From the NCBI GenBank assembly GCA_910585005.1, contig CAJUCN010000003.1:186001-250000 (forward strand): DNA of 64,000 bases, written 5' to 3'. Origin of the DNA: an uncultured Lachnospiraceae bacterium (GTDB lineage: Bacteria; Bacillota; Clostridia; Lachnospirales; Lachnospiraceae). The notes beneath the pieces were generated by a model, which worked only from the letters and a program-made list of their open reading frames with translations, did not search any database and was not told the origin of the DNA. A program made the translations under genes and the position numbers. This document shows positions 34,482 through 43,741 of this stretch, one piece after another. Position 1 is the first letter of the stretch. Each line of letters begins with the position of its first letter.

Positions 34482-36299
34482 ATGCCGTCACAATTTTTTG
34501 GCTTGACGATTGCAGGTTCCGGGCTCCGGGCTTCCAATGCAGCTTTAAATACAACCGCAAACAATATTGCAAATTCACAGACTGTAGGCTACAGCCGGCA
34601 GCAAGTGACACAGCAGGCGTATCAGGCCCTCCGTACGTTTACTACCTACGGCTGTGCAGGAGCTGGTGTGGAAACGATTGCGATCGAAAGAGTCCGTGAT
34701 AATTTTTACGATGTTAAATATTGGAACAATAATTGTAAGTATGGTGAATTTTCTGCAAAGCAGTATTATATGCGGACAATTGAAGATTATTTTAACGATG
34801 ATGGTACCAGTGGGTTTGTAACGATATTTAATAAGTTCAGCGCGGCGCTTCAGTCTGTAACGACGAATGCCAGCGGTGACAGCGCCAAGAAGCAGTTTAT
34901 TGCATCGGCCAAATCCCTGACAGATTATTTCAATAATATGTATGGAAATCTGCAGGAACTGCAAAAAGACGTGAACTTGGAAATTAAGCAGAGTGTGGAT
35001 CGGATCAACGCCATTGCAGAAAAAATTTCAACTTTAAATAAACAGATCAACGTGATCGAGCTTTCAGGAACTACGGCAAATGAGCTGAGGGATCAGAGGG
35101 AGCTTTTGGTAGACCAGCTTTCAGAGATCGTTGATGTAGATGTGGATGAAATGCCGATTTATGACAGCAATGATCCTAACCGGGTGACCGGCGCCAACCG
35201 GTATGTGGTGCGGATTGGAGGCGGGCAGCTTCTGGTGGATGGAAACAGTTACCGCTCCCTGACTTACGAGGCAAGGTCATCTGCCGAAAAGGTCAATCAG
35301 ACAGATGTGGATGGCCTGTACAAAATCATGTGGGAAAACGGCAATGAGTTTAAGACCATGAGTTCTGCGATCGGTGGAAAGCTGAAAGGCTTAATTGAAA
35401 TGCGGGACGGGAATAATGGAAATTATTTCCATGGGGAAGTAACCGATGTGGGGACTGATACCATAAAGGTGAAAGTTACACCGGAGTTCTTAAAGAAGAT
35501 GGAGGAATGTTCCCTGTCCGAAACGGGTGGTGAGATCAACATTGGCAATGCCATTTATTATTATAAGGATTGGCAATTTGACGGCACGGATACTTATACT
35601 TTTACGTTAGATACGGATCCGGATCGTCTGCCGCCAAGTGGGATGCCTCAGCAGGGGACCAATGCAAAGGTCAGCTCTGCAATAAAGTATCAGGGAATTC
35701 CCTATTATATTGAGCAGATGAATGCATGGATTCGTGGGTTTGCAGATAAAGTAAATGAAATCTTTACAAATGGGATAGATGCAAACGAGAATCCTGGATG
35801 TATCTTTTTTACCGGATCTAAGCCAAACGGGGATGGGCAGTACGAAGAGGCGGATTTTGCAGGCACCAAAGGATATTATTACCTGACCGCTGGAAATTTC
35901 ACCATAAATCAGGAATTGCTCGACAATGCTGACCGATTAGGAACCAGGAGTACGAACTCAGAAACGGGAGAAGTGGAAGAGTTCGGGCAGATTACGGAAC
36001 TGATCACCTTACTTAACAGCAAGGAAAAGTTTAGTTTCCGTAACGGCAGCGCCAATCAAATGCTGGAGATTATCTTGGCGGATGTAGGATTAAATGCCAG
36101 TGAAGCCAATACTTTTTATGACAATTATCAAGGACTTAGAAATAGCATTGATAATCAGCGGTGCGCTATTTCCGGTGTAGATGAGGATGAAGAAGCGGTA
36201 AGCCTGGTAAAATTCCAGAATTCTTATACCCTGGCTTCTAAGATGATACAGACCCTGACAGAAATTTATGACCAGTTGATTTTGCGTACCGGCATATAA
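34482..36299 (+). CDS. flgK: flagellar hook-associated protein FlgK (second copy)
   Basis: 605 residues, a divergent paralogue of the preceding gene. It starts FFGLTIAGSGLRASNAALNTTANNIANSQTVGYSRQQV and ends with VSLVKFQNSYTLASKMIQTLTEIYD. The central domain is longer than in the first copy (about residues 300-480). Two FlgK-like proteins in tandem could form two junction layers or be alternative junction proteins; which one acts as HAP1 cannot be decided here. AAAGGGAGGAAG precedes the ATG. Confidence 0.9.
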   Translation: MPSQFFGLTIAGSGLRASNAALNTTANNIANSQTVGYSRQQVTQQAYQALRTFTTYGCAGAGVETIAIERVRDNFYDVKYWNNNCKYGEFSAKQYYMRTIEDYFNDDGTSGFVTIFNKFSAALQSVTTNASGDSAKKQFIASAKSLTDYFNNMYGNLQELQKDVNLEIKQSVDRINAIAEKISTLNKQINVIELSGTTANELRDQRELLVDQLSEIVDVDVDEMPIYDSNDPNRVTGANRYVVRIGGGQLLVDGNSYRSLTYEARSSAEKVNQTDVDGLYKIMWENGNEFKTMSSAIGGKLKGLIEMRDGNNGNYFHGEVTDVGTDTIKVKVTPEFLKKMEECSLSETGGEINIGNAIYYYKDWQFDGTDTYTFTLDTDPDRLPPSGMPQQGTNAKVSSAIKYQGIPYYIEQMNAWIRGFADKVNEIFTNGIDANENPGCIFFTGSKPNGDGQYEEADFAGTKGYYYLTAGNFTINQELLDNADRLGTRSTNSETGEVEEFGQITELITLLNSKEKFSFRNGSANQMLEIILADVGLNASEANTFYDNYQGLRNSIDNQRCAISGVDEDEEAVSLVKFQNSYTLASKMIQTLTEIYDQLILRTGI

Positions 36300-36315
36300 A
36301 AGGAGAATAAAACCT

Positions 36316-37929
36316 ATGAGAATGACCAATAAGATTATGCAGAATAACTCCCTGTATAATATCAACAATAATAAGCTATTGAAGGATAAACTGAGCACGC
36401 AGATGTCCACCCAAAAGAAGATTACAAGGCCTTCCGATGATCCGGTCATTGCGATCCGTGCACTGCGTCTGCGTACGAACGTATCAGAGCTGACCCAGTT
36501 TTATGGAAAGAACGCACCGGATGCAGAAAGCTGGCTTACTGTTACCGGTAAAGCGCTTAGTACCGTTGCCGATGTGTTGACGGAACTGTCCAGGGAAGCG
36601 AATAAGGGTTCCAATAAAGAAAAGGGTGTGGATGACCTGAAAATCATTGCGGAACAGTTAAAGTCTTTAAAGGATGAATTTTATTCTACCGGGAACATGG
36701 ATTATGCCGGACGGTATGTGTTTACCGGCTATCGGACCACAACGCCTCTTTCGTTTACGGATGAAGTGGAACAGCAGGGAAAAGGGTATCCCAGTTATAA
36801 CATTACAGAGCAGACCAATATCAATGCGTTTGACACCATTAATTATACCAATGTCGGTGGACTTGGCGGGCTGAATAAACATAATTATACGGATCCCAAG
36901 TATGATGGCACAGGTGCAGGTATTGTAGAGCAAGATGTGAAGAATGGAGATATTCACAGGCTGCGCCTTTCTTATGACAATGTAAAAAGCGGCGGGGTAA
37001 AGATTGAGATCATGGGTAAGGATGGAAAACCTGTGAACACCATTACTCCAACGGAGGCTTCTCTTACAGGAGCCCCTTCACCCTACGACCAGCTTCTTGA
37101 TGCAAATGAAGCAGGGACGGATTTAGCCATCTTTGTTCCGGAAACGGGAGAAATCCTTATCAGTGATTCCCTTTATTCCCAAATGGAAAAAGAGGTGGGG
37201 AATGTAAATACGGATGGTTCCAAGACGGAGATCCGGGTTTCTTATACCAAGGATGAGTGGAAAAAAGGTGATTTACGCCCTGAACATTATTTTGCTTGTA
37301 CGGGAACAACGAAAGATGCTGCTGGTAATGACAAGACCGTTTTATATAACCAGGATTATCTCACGGAAGGGAAGAGCAAATCATCGATTGAATATGATGT
37401 AGGGTATAATCAAAAGATAGAGATCAATACAACGGCTGACGAAGTGTTTACGCACAGCCTGGATCGTGATATGGATGATCTGGACAGGGCGCTGGAAGAA
37501 CTTGCTAAGATTGACGCCAGCCAGCAGGATCTGAAGAATATTATGAAGGAACTGGAAGCGAAGAATATTGATGAAACGGATCCGGAATATATCAGGACTA
37601 AGAATTTGTATGATGCAACGAAAAAGTCTTATGATTATATCCGTGAGAATGTGCACAGTATTTTTGAGAGAACGATTTCCGATGCACAGGGATATTTGGA
37701 TGATGCGAATGTTGCAATTACGGATAATGGTACCAGAGGGCAGCGGCTTGACCTGATCAGCAACCGGCTTATGGATCAGAAAACAACTTTCCAGACTTTG
37801 CAGTCTGAAAATGAGGATGCGGATATTGCAGAGGTGGCTATCCAGCTTACCAGTACAGAATTGACGTACAATGCGGCTTTGATGGCAACGGGAAAGATCA
37901 TGCAGACGTCACTGATGAATTATATTTAA
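36316..37929 (+). CDS. flgL: flagellar hook-associated protein FlgL
   Basis: 537 residues. The N terminus is flagellin-like (MRMTNKIMQNN...KKITRPSDDPVIAIRALRLRT) and the C terminus restores the flagellin-type helix (IQLTSTELTYNAALMATGKIMQTSLMNYI). It makes the second junction layer between FlgK and the filament. It is much longer than typical FlgL proteins of about 300 residues, with a large central insertion at about 160-400. ATG follows AAGGAG. Confidence 0.93.
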   Translation: MRMTNKIMQNNSLYNINNNKLLKDKLSTQMSTQKKITRPSDDPVIAIRALRLRTNVSELTQFYGKNAPDAESWLTVTGKALSTVADVLTELSREANKGSNKEKGVDDLKIIAEQLKSLKDEFYSTGNMDYAGRYVFTGYRTTTPLSFTDEVEQQGKGYPSYNITEQTNINAFDTINYTNVGGLGGLNKHNYTDPKYDGTGAGIVEQDVKNGDIHRLRLSYDNVKSGGVKIEIMGKDGKPVNTITPTEASLTGAPSPYDQLLDANEAGTDLAIFVPETGEILISDSLYSQMEKEVGNVNTDGSKTEIRVSYTKDEWKKGDLRPEHYFACTGTTKDAAGNDKTVLYNQDYLTEGKSKSSIEYDVGYNQKIEINTTADEVFTHSLDRDMDDLDRALEELAKIDASQQDLKNIMKELEAKNIDETDPEYIRTKNLYDATKKSYDYIRENVHSIFERTISDAQGYLDDANVAITDNGTRGQRLDLISNRLMDQKTTFQTLQSENEDADIAEVAIQLTSTELTYNAALMATGKIMQTSLMNYI

Positions 37930-37962
37930 TATGGGCGTAGGAATGCGCGGATAGGAGAGGGT

Positions 37963-38418
37963 ATGAAAATAAACACGAAAGTATTTGGAGAAATTGAAAT
38001 AGAAGATGACAAGATCATCCATTTCCCGTCAGGGATCATCGGCTTTCCATATCTGACAGACTTTGCACTTGTACATGATGAGGAAAAAGGCGTAGGAGCC
38101 ATTCATTGGCTGCAATCTGTTCAGGAACCGGCATTTGCCCTCCCGGTAATGGATCCGCTTCTTGTACAGCCGGCATACAACCCGGAGGTGGATGATGAGC
38201 TTCTTGAACCCATCGGACAGATCGTTGAAGAGGAATTACTGGTGCTGGTTACGGTTTCTGTTCCCAGTGATTTGACAAAGATGACTGTAAATCTAAAAGG
38301 CCCCATTATTGTAAATGCGGCAGAGAAGAAAGCGTGCCAGGTGATTATTGAAGGGGATGAATATGCAGTGAAGTTCCCGATTTATGATATCCTGAATGCT
38401 AAGAAGGCAGGTGAGTAA
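37963..38418 (+). CDS. fliW: flagellar assembly factor FliW
   Basis: 151 residues. Signature segments: FGEIEIEDDKIIHFPSGIIGF, then FALPVMDPLLVQPAY. FliW binds flagellin and also CsrA; when flagellin is exported, FliW is freed and sequesters CsrA, relieving repression of flagellin translation. Its stop codon abuts the csrA start (TAAATG), and the target flagellin genes lie in the same window with GGA-loop leaders. Confidence 0.95.
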   Translation: MKINTKVFGEIEIEDDKIIHFPSGIIGFPYLTDFALVHDEEKGVGAIHWLQSVQEPAFALPVMDPLLVQPAYNPEVDDELLEPIGQIVEEELLVLVTVSVPSDLTKMTVNLKGPIIVNAAEKKACQVIIEGDEYAVKFPIYDILNAKKAGE

Positions 38419-38649
38419 ATGTTAGCCTTATCAAGAAAAAAGAATGAAGCTCTTATTATCAATAATAATATAGAGATCACAGTCCTTGAAATTAAAGGGG
38501 AACAGGTAAAATTGGGCATCAGTGCGCCGAAGGAAGTTCCGGTATACCGGAAAGAAGTTTATGCACAGATTCAGGATGCCAATGCGGATGCGGTTAATAC
38601 AGAAGGGATGGAAGCATTAAGAAACCTTCTTGGCCAAGGGTCTAAATAA
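38419..38649 (+). CDS. csrA: carbon storage/translational regulator CsrA
   Basis: 76 residues. MLALSRKKNEALIINNNIEITVLEI is the canonical N terminus, and the RNA-binding region includes VKLGISAPKEVPVYRKEV. CsrA dimers bind GGA loops in mRNA and block ribosome access. It has no gap to fliW, so translation is coupled. A terminator follows. Confidence 0.95.
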   Translation: MLALSRKKNEALIINNNIEITVLEIKGEQVKLGISAPKEVPVYRKEVYAQIQDANADAVNTEGMEALRNLLGQGSK

Positions 38650-38670
38650 AATTTATAATGAAAATGAGAT

Positions 38671-38702
38671 AAAAAGTGTTGCCTGGGAGCAGCACTTTTT
38701 TT
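38671..38702 (+). terminator. intrinsic terminator after csrA
   Basis: AAAGTGTTGC and GCAGCACTTT form a stem with one G-T pair and a 6-base loop, followed by a run of T. It ends the flgM-csrA operon. Confidence 0.8.
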
Positions 38703-38712
38703 GTGTTGACTA

Positions 38713-38739
38713 TAAATATTTAGCTGAAAACTCCGATAT
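38713..38739 (+). promoter_or_regulatory. sigma-28-type promoter of the flaG-fliD-fliS operon
   Basis: TAAA (38713-38716), 15-base spacer, TCCGATAT (38732-38739). Same architecture as the promoters at 31925, 43574 and 44888. Confidence 0.82.
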
Positions 38740-38784
38740 ATAGATAGGAAGACAGTAAAACTCTAAGTTACAAAACGTAATGCC

Positions 38785-38801
38785 CTGCATGTGGGGTGCA
38801 G
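38785..38801 (+). other. small hairpin in the flaG leader
   Basis: CTGCA and TGCAG flank a G-rich loop, with GGAG directly after. A CsrA-type site is possible but the GGA is not in the loop; low confidence. Confidence 0.3.
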
Positions 38802-38834
38802 GAGAATATTTTATATCACACGGAGGTGATTACG

Positions 38835-39275
38835 ATGGCAATCGAACCATTAGGAAGTGCCATGGCATTTCAGGCACAGACGACGCAGCAGGCTAAGCCT
38901 GTGCAAAAGACAGTTGTAGAGAACACGGATGTTGCTACACCAGAGCAGGTAAATGCTTATGATGCAACAACTGCCAAAGTGGCAGAGACAGAAAAGCAGG
39001 ATAGCCGTAGTGGACAGGACGGCAGCCAGAATAATGCATCTGACCAGCAGGCAACTAATAATGAGCAGATTAGGAAGGCTGTTGAAAAGATGAATAAGAG
39101 CATGTCCAATTCGGAAGCTATTTTGGGTATTCATGATGCGACTAACAGGGTAACGATTAAAATTGTTGACAAGGAAACCAAAGAAGTCCTTAAAGAGATC
39201 CCTCCAGAGAAGACTCTGGATATGATCGCTAAAGCATGGGAACTGGCAGGTATTCTTGTAGACGAAAAGAGATAG
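38835..39275 (+). CDS. flaG: FlaG family flagellar protein
   Basis: 146 residues from ATG 38835 with GGAGGTGAT upstream; a longer frame from 38796 is rejected. The C-terminal FlaG domain is clear (NSEAILGIHDATNRVTIKIV, then KEIPPEKTLDMI). The N-terminal 70 residues are Gln/Thr/Ala/Ser-rich and likely disordered. FlaG influences filament length in some bacteria. It heads an operon with fliD, fliS and a FliT-like chaperone. Confidence 0.9.
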   Translation: MAIEPLGSAMAFQAQTTQQAKPVQKTVVENTDVATPEQVNAYDATTAKVAETEKQDSRSGQDGSQNNASDQQATNNEQIRKAVEKMNKSMSNSEAILGIHDATNRVTIKIVDKETKEVLKEIPPEKTLDMIAKAWELAGILVDEKR

Positions 39276-39288
39276 GAGGAATTGAATT

Positions 39289-41370
39289 ATGCCAATGCGT
39301 GTAACCGGTATGATGTCCGGACTTGATACAGAAACAATTATTCAGGAATTGGTATCTGCTAAGAGGGTGAAGGTAGATAAGCTAAAAAAAGAACAAACCA
39401 GATTGGAATGGAAACAGGATGTGTGGAAAGAGTTGAACAGCAAAATCTATAAGCTGTACACCGGGACACTGGATAATCTGGTTTATCAGTCTTCCTATAT
39501 GAAAAAGAAGACAAACGTATCCAACAGCAACCTGGTAAGCGTATCCACGAAGGACAATGCCATGGACAGTGTCCAGGAATTAGAGATCAAAAAGATGGCA
39601 AAGGCTGGCTATATGACTGGTGGTACGATCACAGATGCTGATGGCAAAGAGAAGAGAGTTACGTCCGGAAGCAAGCTGGTAGATGCTCTTGGAATCAAAG
39701 CGGGGAGTAAGATCGAGATTGCTGTAGGCAGTAAGAAGGTAGATATCACTGTTGACGAAAATATGACCGTTAACAATTTTGTGGAAAAATTACAATCTGC
39801 AGGGGTTAAGGCTAACTTCGATGCATCAAACCAGAGAATTTATATAGGTTCCACAGGAACAGGCAAGAACAAAGACTTTACGATTACGGCCACCAATGAT
39901 GACGGAGCTCAGGCGCTTAAGCAATTAGGGCTTGCAGTATATGATGAGGATGCAAAGGCAGCATACCAGAAGTATGCAGATATGGCATCGGATCCGGCAA
40001 AGAAAGATGAAGCAGTTCAGGCAAGGATAGAAGCGCTTCTTAAGTCTTATACATCAGAGAGGGACAGCCTGACTAAGAAAGTTGAGACTTTGACCAAGAA
40101 ACAGCCTACCGTAGCAGAGGCATATAAAAAGGAATTTGGTGATGGCGTTGACATCACAGACGAAGCAGACAGAACAGCCAGGATCAGTGCATTGAAAGCT
40201 GATGTTGAGAAGTGGAAAGCAGATATAGAAGCGGAAGGTTCCCCGCTCACAGATGCTGACAAGGATGCCCTGAGAGAGAAAATTACCAAGGCGGAAAGCG
40301 AACTCTCTTATTTAAATGGATATGATGCCAATGAGAAGGCTATTAAGGAGAGCAACGACAGGATTGCGGAACTGAATAGTGCAGATTATCTGAATGTGGA
40401 TGCCGACGGGAAGGTTGGAACAGCGGGGGCAAAGATTCAGGCAGAGGCAGATGCATATGTTCAGGAAAAGATCGATAGGGCTGTTGAGACCATAAATAAT
40501 TGGGATACGTTAAAGGCGGATATGAACGGTACCAAAATTGCCGGTCAAGATGCAGAGATTATTTTAAACGGCGCGACGTATACTTCTGACAAAAATACTT
40601 TTGAAGTCAATGGCCTTACCATTACCTGCAAAGGGGAAACCAATGGAGAAAAGATCACTCTGACGACGGAAAATGATGCCAGCGGTATCTATGATATGAT
40701 CAAGAACTTTATCAAAGAGTATAGTTCTGTGATCAATGAGATGGATAAACTTTATAATGCGGAGTCTGCAAAAGGATATGAGCCACTTACCGATGAAGAA
40801 AAAGACGCTATGAGCGATACAGAGGTAGAGAAGTGGGAGGGTAAGATCAAAGATTCCCTGCTCCGTCGTGACTCTACATTGAGTTCTGTTTCCAGCGCTA
40901 TGAAGCAGATCATGTTATCCGGTTTTTCCGTAAACGGGAAGATGATGTACTTATCTGACTTTGGTATTGAAACCCTTGGGTATTTCAATGCGGCGGATAA
41001 TGAGAAGAATGCTTATCATATCAATGGTGATGAGGATGAAGATTTATTAAAGAATAAGGATAACAAACTGATGGATATGATCCAGACTGATCCTGATGCG
41101 GTTATCGGCTTCTTTACCCAGTTATCCCAGAGCCTCCATGGCAAGATGCAGGAACTGATGGCCAGGACAGATTACAGCAGTATCAATACTGTGTACGATG
41201 ATAAGAAGATGAAAGAAGACTACGACAGTTATAAGTCTAAAATCACGGATGCTGAAAAGAAGTTACAAGCTTATGAAGATAAGTGGTACAAAAAGTTTTC
41301 CGCAATGGAGACGGCTTTGGCAAAAATGCAGTCCAATGCAAATGCGGTGACAAGCTTATTAGGAGGCTGA
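39289..41370 (+). CDS. fliD: flagellar filament cap FliD
   Basis: 693 residues. The N terminus reads RVTGMMSGLDTETIIQELV and the C terminus has the FliD_C features (LLRRDSTLSSVSSAMKQIML, then coiled-coil ends). At 693 residues it exceeds the usual 450-550; residues about 224-413 are a Lys/Glu/Ala-rich, heptad-like insertion. FliD forms the pentameric or hexameric cap under which flagellin folds. AGGAGG precedes the ATG. Confidence 0.93.
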   Translation: MPMRVTGMMSGLDTETIIQELVSAKRVKVDKLKKEQTRLEWKQDVWKELNSKIYKLYTGTLDNLVYQSSYMKKKTNVSNSNLVSVSTKDNAMDSVQELEIKKMAKAGYMTGGTITDADGKEKRVTSGSKLVDALGIKAGSKIEIAVGSKKVDITVDENMTVNNFVEKLQSAGVKANFDASNQRIYIGSTGTGKNKDFTITATNDDGAQALKQLGLAVYDEDAKAAYQKYADMASDPAKKDEAVQARIEALLKSYTSERDSLTKKVETLTKKQPTVAEAYKKEFGDGVDITDEADRTARISALKADVEKWKADIEAEGSPLTDADKDALREKITKAESELSYLNGYDANEKAIKESNDRIAELNSADYLNVDADGKVGTAGAKIQAEADAYVQEKIDRAVETINNWDTLKADMNGTKIAGQDAEIILNGATYTSDKNTFEVNGLTITCKGETNGEKITLTTENDASGIYDMIKNFIKEYSSVINEMDKLYNAESAKGYEPLTDEEKDAMSDTEVEKWEGKIKDSLLRRDSTLSSVSSAMKQIMLSGFSVNGKMMYLSDFGIETLGYFNAADNEKNAYHINGDEDEDLLKNKDNKLMDMIQTDPDAVIGFFTQLSQSLHGKMQELMARTDYSSINTVYDDKKMKEDYDSYKSKITDAEKKLQAYEDKWYKKFSAMETALAKMQSNANAVTSLLGG

Positions 41371-41374
41371 TAAT

Positions 41375-41764
41375 ATGCCATTACCAAATGCTTATGCACA
41401 GTACAATAATAGCAAGATCCTGACGGCAACGCCAGCTGAACTTACCCTGATGCTTTATGAAGGCGCAATCAAATTCTGTAATATTGCAGTTGCTGCCATA
41501 CAGCAAAAGGATATTGAAAAGGCCCATAAGAATATTCAGAAGACTCAGAAAATTATTGAGCATTTCAGGATGACACTGGATATGAAATATCCGGTAGCTC
41601 AGGATTTTGACAGGGTTTATGAGTACCTTTCAAGAAGACTGGTTGAGGCGAATGTAAAAAAAGATGAGGAAATTCTTACGGAGGTGTTAGAGCACCTGCG
41701 TTCCATGAGAGATACCTGGAAGGAAGTCATGCGTATCAACCGCGAGAAAGGAGTCGTATGCTAG
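41375..41764 (+). CDS. fliS: flagellin export chaperone FliS
   Basis: 129 residues. NAYAQYNNSKILTATPAELTLMLYEGAIKFCN is the standard FliS N terminus. FliS binds the flagellin C terminus and prevents premature polymerisation. It starts 4 bases after fliD and overlaps the next gene by 7 bases. Confidence 0.95.
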   Translation: MPLPNAYAQYNNSKILTATPAELTLMLYEGAIKFCNIAVAAIQQKDIEKAHKNIQKTQKIIEHFRMTLDMKYPVAQDFDRVYEYLSRRLVEANVKKDEEILTEVLEHLRSMRDTWKEVMRINREKGVVC

Positions 41765-42231
41765 GTAGTTATTTGAGTATTTTGCAGGAGAGCCTTGAAA
41801 AGAAACTGGATGTGCTTGGTCATATTGAGGAAATTGGACAGGTGCAGACGGAGATCCTGAAAAAAGAAACATTTGATATGGAAGCTTTTGACCGGACAGT
41901 GGATGAAAAGGATGCCTTTGTCACGGAACTGATCAAATTAGATGAAGGTTTTGAATCGCTGTATGACAGGATTAAGGAAGAACTTGCCAGGGACAAAAGC
42001 AGTTATGCTGGGCAGATTAAGCATTTGCAAAAATTGATCAGCGAGATTACGGATAAGAATGTGTCTATCCAAGCGGAAGAAAGCCGTAACAAGGCTATGT
42101 TGGAAAACTATTTTGCCAAAGAGCGCCAAGGCTTGGGGAAGGTTCGCAAATCCTCCAATGCCGCTTACGGTTATTACAAGAATATGAATGGAAAACAGAC
42201 CGATTCTGTTTTCTTAGATAAAAAGAAATAA
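41758..42231 (+). CDS. FliT-like flagellar chaperone
   Basis: 157 residues, helical and charged throughout, without membrane segment. The position (last in flaG-fliD-fliS, overlapping fliS by 7 bases) and coiled-coil character match FliT, the FliD chaperone. Sequence similarity is weak to the eye, so the name rests mainly on context. A bidirectional terminator follows 20 bases later. Confidence 0.65.
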   Translation: MLGSYLSILQESLEKKLDVLGHIEEIGQVQTEILKKETFDMEAFDRTVDEKDAFVTELIKLDEGFESLYDRIKEELARDKSSYAGQIKHLQKLISEITDKNVSIQAEESRNKAMLENYFAKERQGLGKVRKSSNAAYGYYKNMNGKQTDSVFLDKKK

Positions 42232-42252
42232 ACTTAGGAAACGATCAAGTGA

Positions 42253-42285
42253 CACTCCTGTAGGAAAACCTGCAGGAGTGTTTTT
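42253..42285. terminator. bidirectional terminator between fliT-like gene and minus-strand glycosyltransferase
   Basis: CACTCCTGTAGG and CCTGCAGGAGTG pair around AAAA with one G-T pair, then TTTTT on the + strand. The two genes converge here. Confidence 0.82.
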
Positions 42286-42292
42286 GACATTA

Positions 42293-43510
42293 TTATTTGT
42301 TATTAGGATAAATTGTATTTAACATGGAAATGACCCTGTGCAGGCAAGTGTGTTTTTCTTTTACGGAAGTGTAACCATGCTCGGCGATTGCCAACCGGAT
42401 ATCTTCGTGTTTCAAGTAAAAGGCAGCCTTTTCTTTCAATTCTGCCAGGTTTTCATAGCAGTCAAGATCGGATCCGATTTCCAAATGTTCAGGGATTTCC
42501 GCCTGGTAATTACTTAGAAGAAATCCCTGGCAGCCAAGGACATCCCAGATACGCTGGGGAATTCCTGTCTGAATGGAACGTATCGTGATATTTAAATTGA
42601 TTTTGCTGCGGTAAAAAATTTCCGGCATCTGTGTATGAGTGGAGACACCTCCATGACAGTGTACCTTTTTTAAAGGAGAAGTATCGCTTCGGGTAAAAAG
42701 ATCCAGTTGAAAATTCTCGGCTAATGCATTTAGTGTCCGTATGCGCTCTAGTTCTGAAATACGCATTCCAAAATAGTAATTAGCGGTCACATAAGAATCT
42801 GTATTGCACAGAGCGTCCGGCAGGAAATGAAATTCCGGAGAGGCTGCTTTGATGGATTCCGTTAGTGAAGAGGGGAGCGCATCTTCAATAAGGCTGAGTC
42901 CGGGCAATTTTAATTGTGCTTCTATCATCCCATCGGCAAAGCCGCGGTCAAAATCAGAAAGAGGAAGCTTAGTGTAAACCGATTTTTCGGTATAAAGAGA
43001 GCCTACAAAGGAAAGGTCATATCTCCACCTGGAAAGTTGGCGGTTGTTGGCAAAATTGTCAGTCTCTGCGTCAGTGCATTGCTTTAAGGGCAGGAGTGCA
43101 CGATCCCACCGGTCAGCGTTGCTGCCTAGAGGCAGATAAAAAATGCAATCAGGATTTTCTTCTTTTATTTGTAAGTATTGGTTATAGTCAAATAAAAAGA
43201 TCCGGTTGCATTTATTGCGTATAGAAACAGAAAATAGCTCTAATACAGGGCAGTCTACGCTCAGACAGACATAAAGCTGGTTGAGCCGTTTACAGACTTC
43301 GGAAATATAAGGAAAATAGTTGATGCTGAATACAAAAACCGGATTTTGCGTTAAGATCTGTTCAGCAAGAATGCTGACTCGTTTTTCTCCGTCTATCAAT
43401 TTATGTTTCATTTCCATATCTTCTTCGATAACGGTAAAGTTTAACGCCTGAAAGGCAGCTATTATATCAGGTTCGCAGATGCTGCCATAGCGGTGGAATA
43501 GTATGTTCAT
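42293..43510 (-). CDS. CgeB/DUF3880-type glycosyltransferase, probable flagellin glycosylation
   Basis: 405 residues. The layout is an N-terminal DUF3880-like half (FVFSINYFPYISEVCKRL, IFLFDYNQYL, FYLPLGSNADRW, DLSFVGSLYTEK) and a C-terminal GT1-type half (SKINLNITIRSIQTGIPQR, DVLGCQGFLLSNYQ). It is a paralogue of the gene at 47308. GGAGGGAC lies 5 bases before the ATG. The pair flanks the two flagellin genes on the opposite strand, which points to flagellin O-glycosylation; the sugar is unknown. Confidence 0.82.
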   Translation of the reverse strand: MNILFHRYGSICEPDIIAAFQALNFTVIEEDMEMKHKLIDGEKRVSILAEQILTQNPVFVFSINYFPYISEVCKRLNQLYVCLSVDCPVLELFSVSIRNKCNRIFLFDYNQYLQIKEENPDCIFYLPLGSNADRWDRALLPLKQCTDAETDNFANNRQLSRWRYDLSFVGSLYTEKSVYTKLPLSDFDRGFADGMIEAQLKLPGLSLIEDALPSSLTESIKAASPEFHFLPDALCNTDSYVTANYYFGMRISELERIRTLNALAENFQLDLFTRSDTSPLKKVHCHGGVSTHTQMPEIFYRSKINLNITIRSIQTGIPQRIWDVLGCQGFLLSNYQAEIPEHLEIGSDLDCYENLAELKEKAAFYLKHEDIRLAIAEHGYTSVKEKHTCLHRVISMLNTIYPNNK

Positions 43511-43573
43511 ATGTCCCTCCTATATCATCGGTATTATCATATCATAGGAATGAGAAGTTGGATATAGAAACAC

Positions 43574-43600
43574 TAATGTTTTTTGGGAGGCGGCCGATAT
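43574..43600 (+). promoter_or_regulatory. sigma-28-type promoter of first flagellin gene
   Basis: TAAT (43574-43577), 15-base spacer, GCCGATAT (43593-43600), the exact sigma-D -10 core. Confidence 0.85.
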
Positions 43601-43659
43601 AATAATCAGTAAAGCAAAATGGTATGCTTTTCAACAAGATAAGCAGCCCTCTTTTTGGA

Positions 43660-43734
43660 TGCGTACGAGTCTGAAAGGAAGGCTGCCAAATAAGCAAAAA
43701 CGTACGCAGGGAAGCGACGTTCATTTCAAGGAGG
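43660..43734 (+). promoter_or_regulatory. flagellin leader with competing hairpins and probable CsrA sites (copy 1)
   Basis: TGCGTACG (43660-43667) and CGTACGCA (43701-43708) form a perfect 8-bp long-range stem. A second, overlapping hairpin CGC-AGGGAA-GCG (43705-43716) presents GGA in its loop, as CsrA prefers. A further GGA lies in the ribosome binding site AAGGAGG (43728-43734). The same arrangement is conserved before the second flagellin. Confidence 0.65.
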
Positions 43735-43741
43735 AAAAATA

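Noticed and set aside
38740..38834. c-di-GMP riboswitch before flaG.
   Set aside because: The conserved GEMM core is absent; only a short hairpin is visible.
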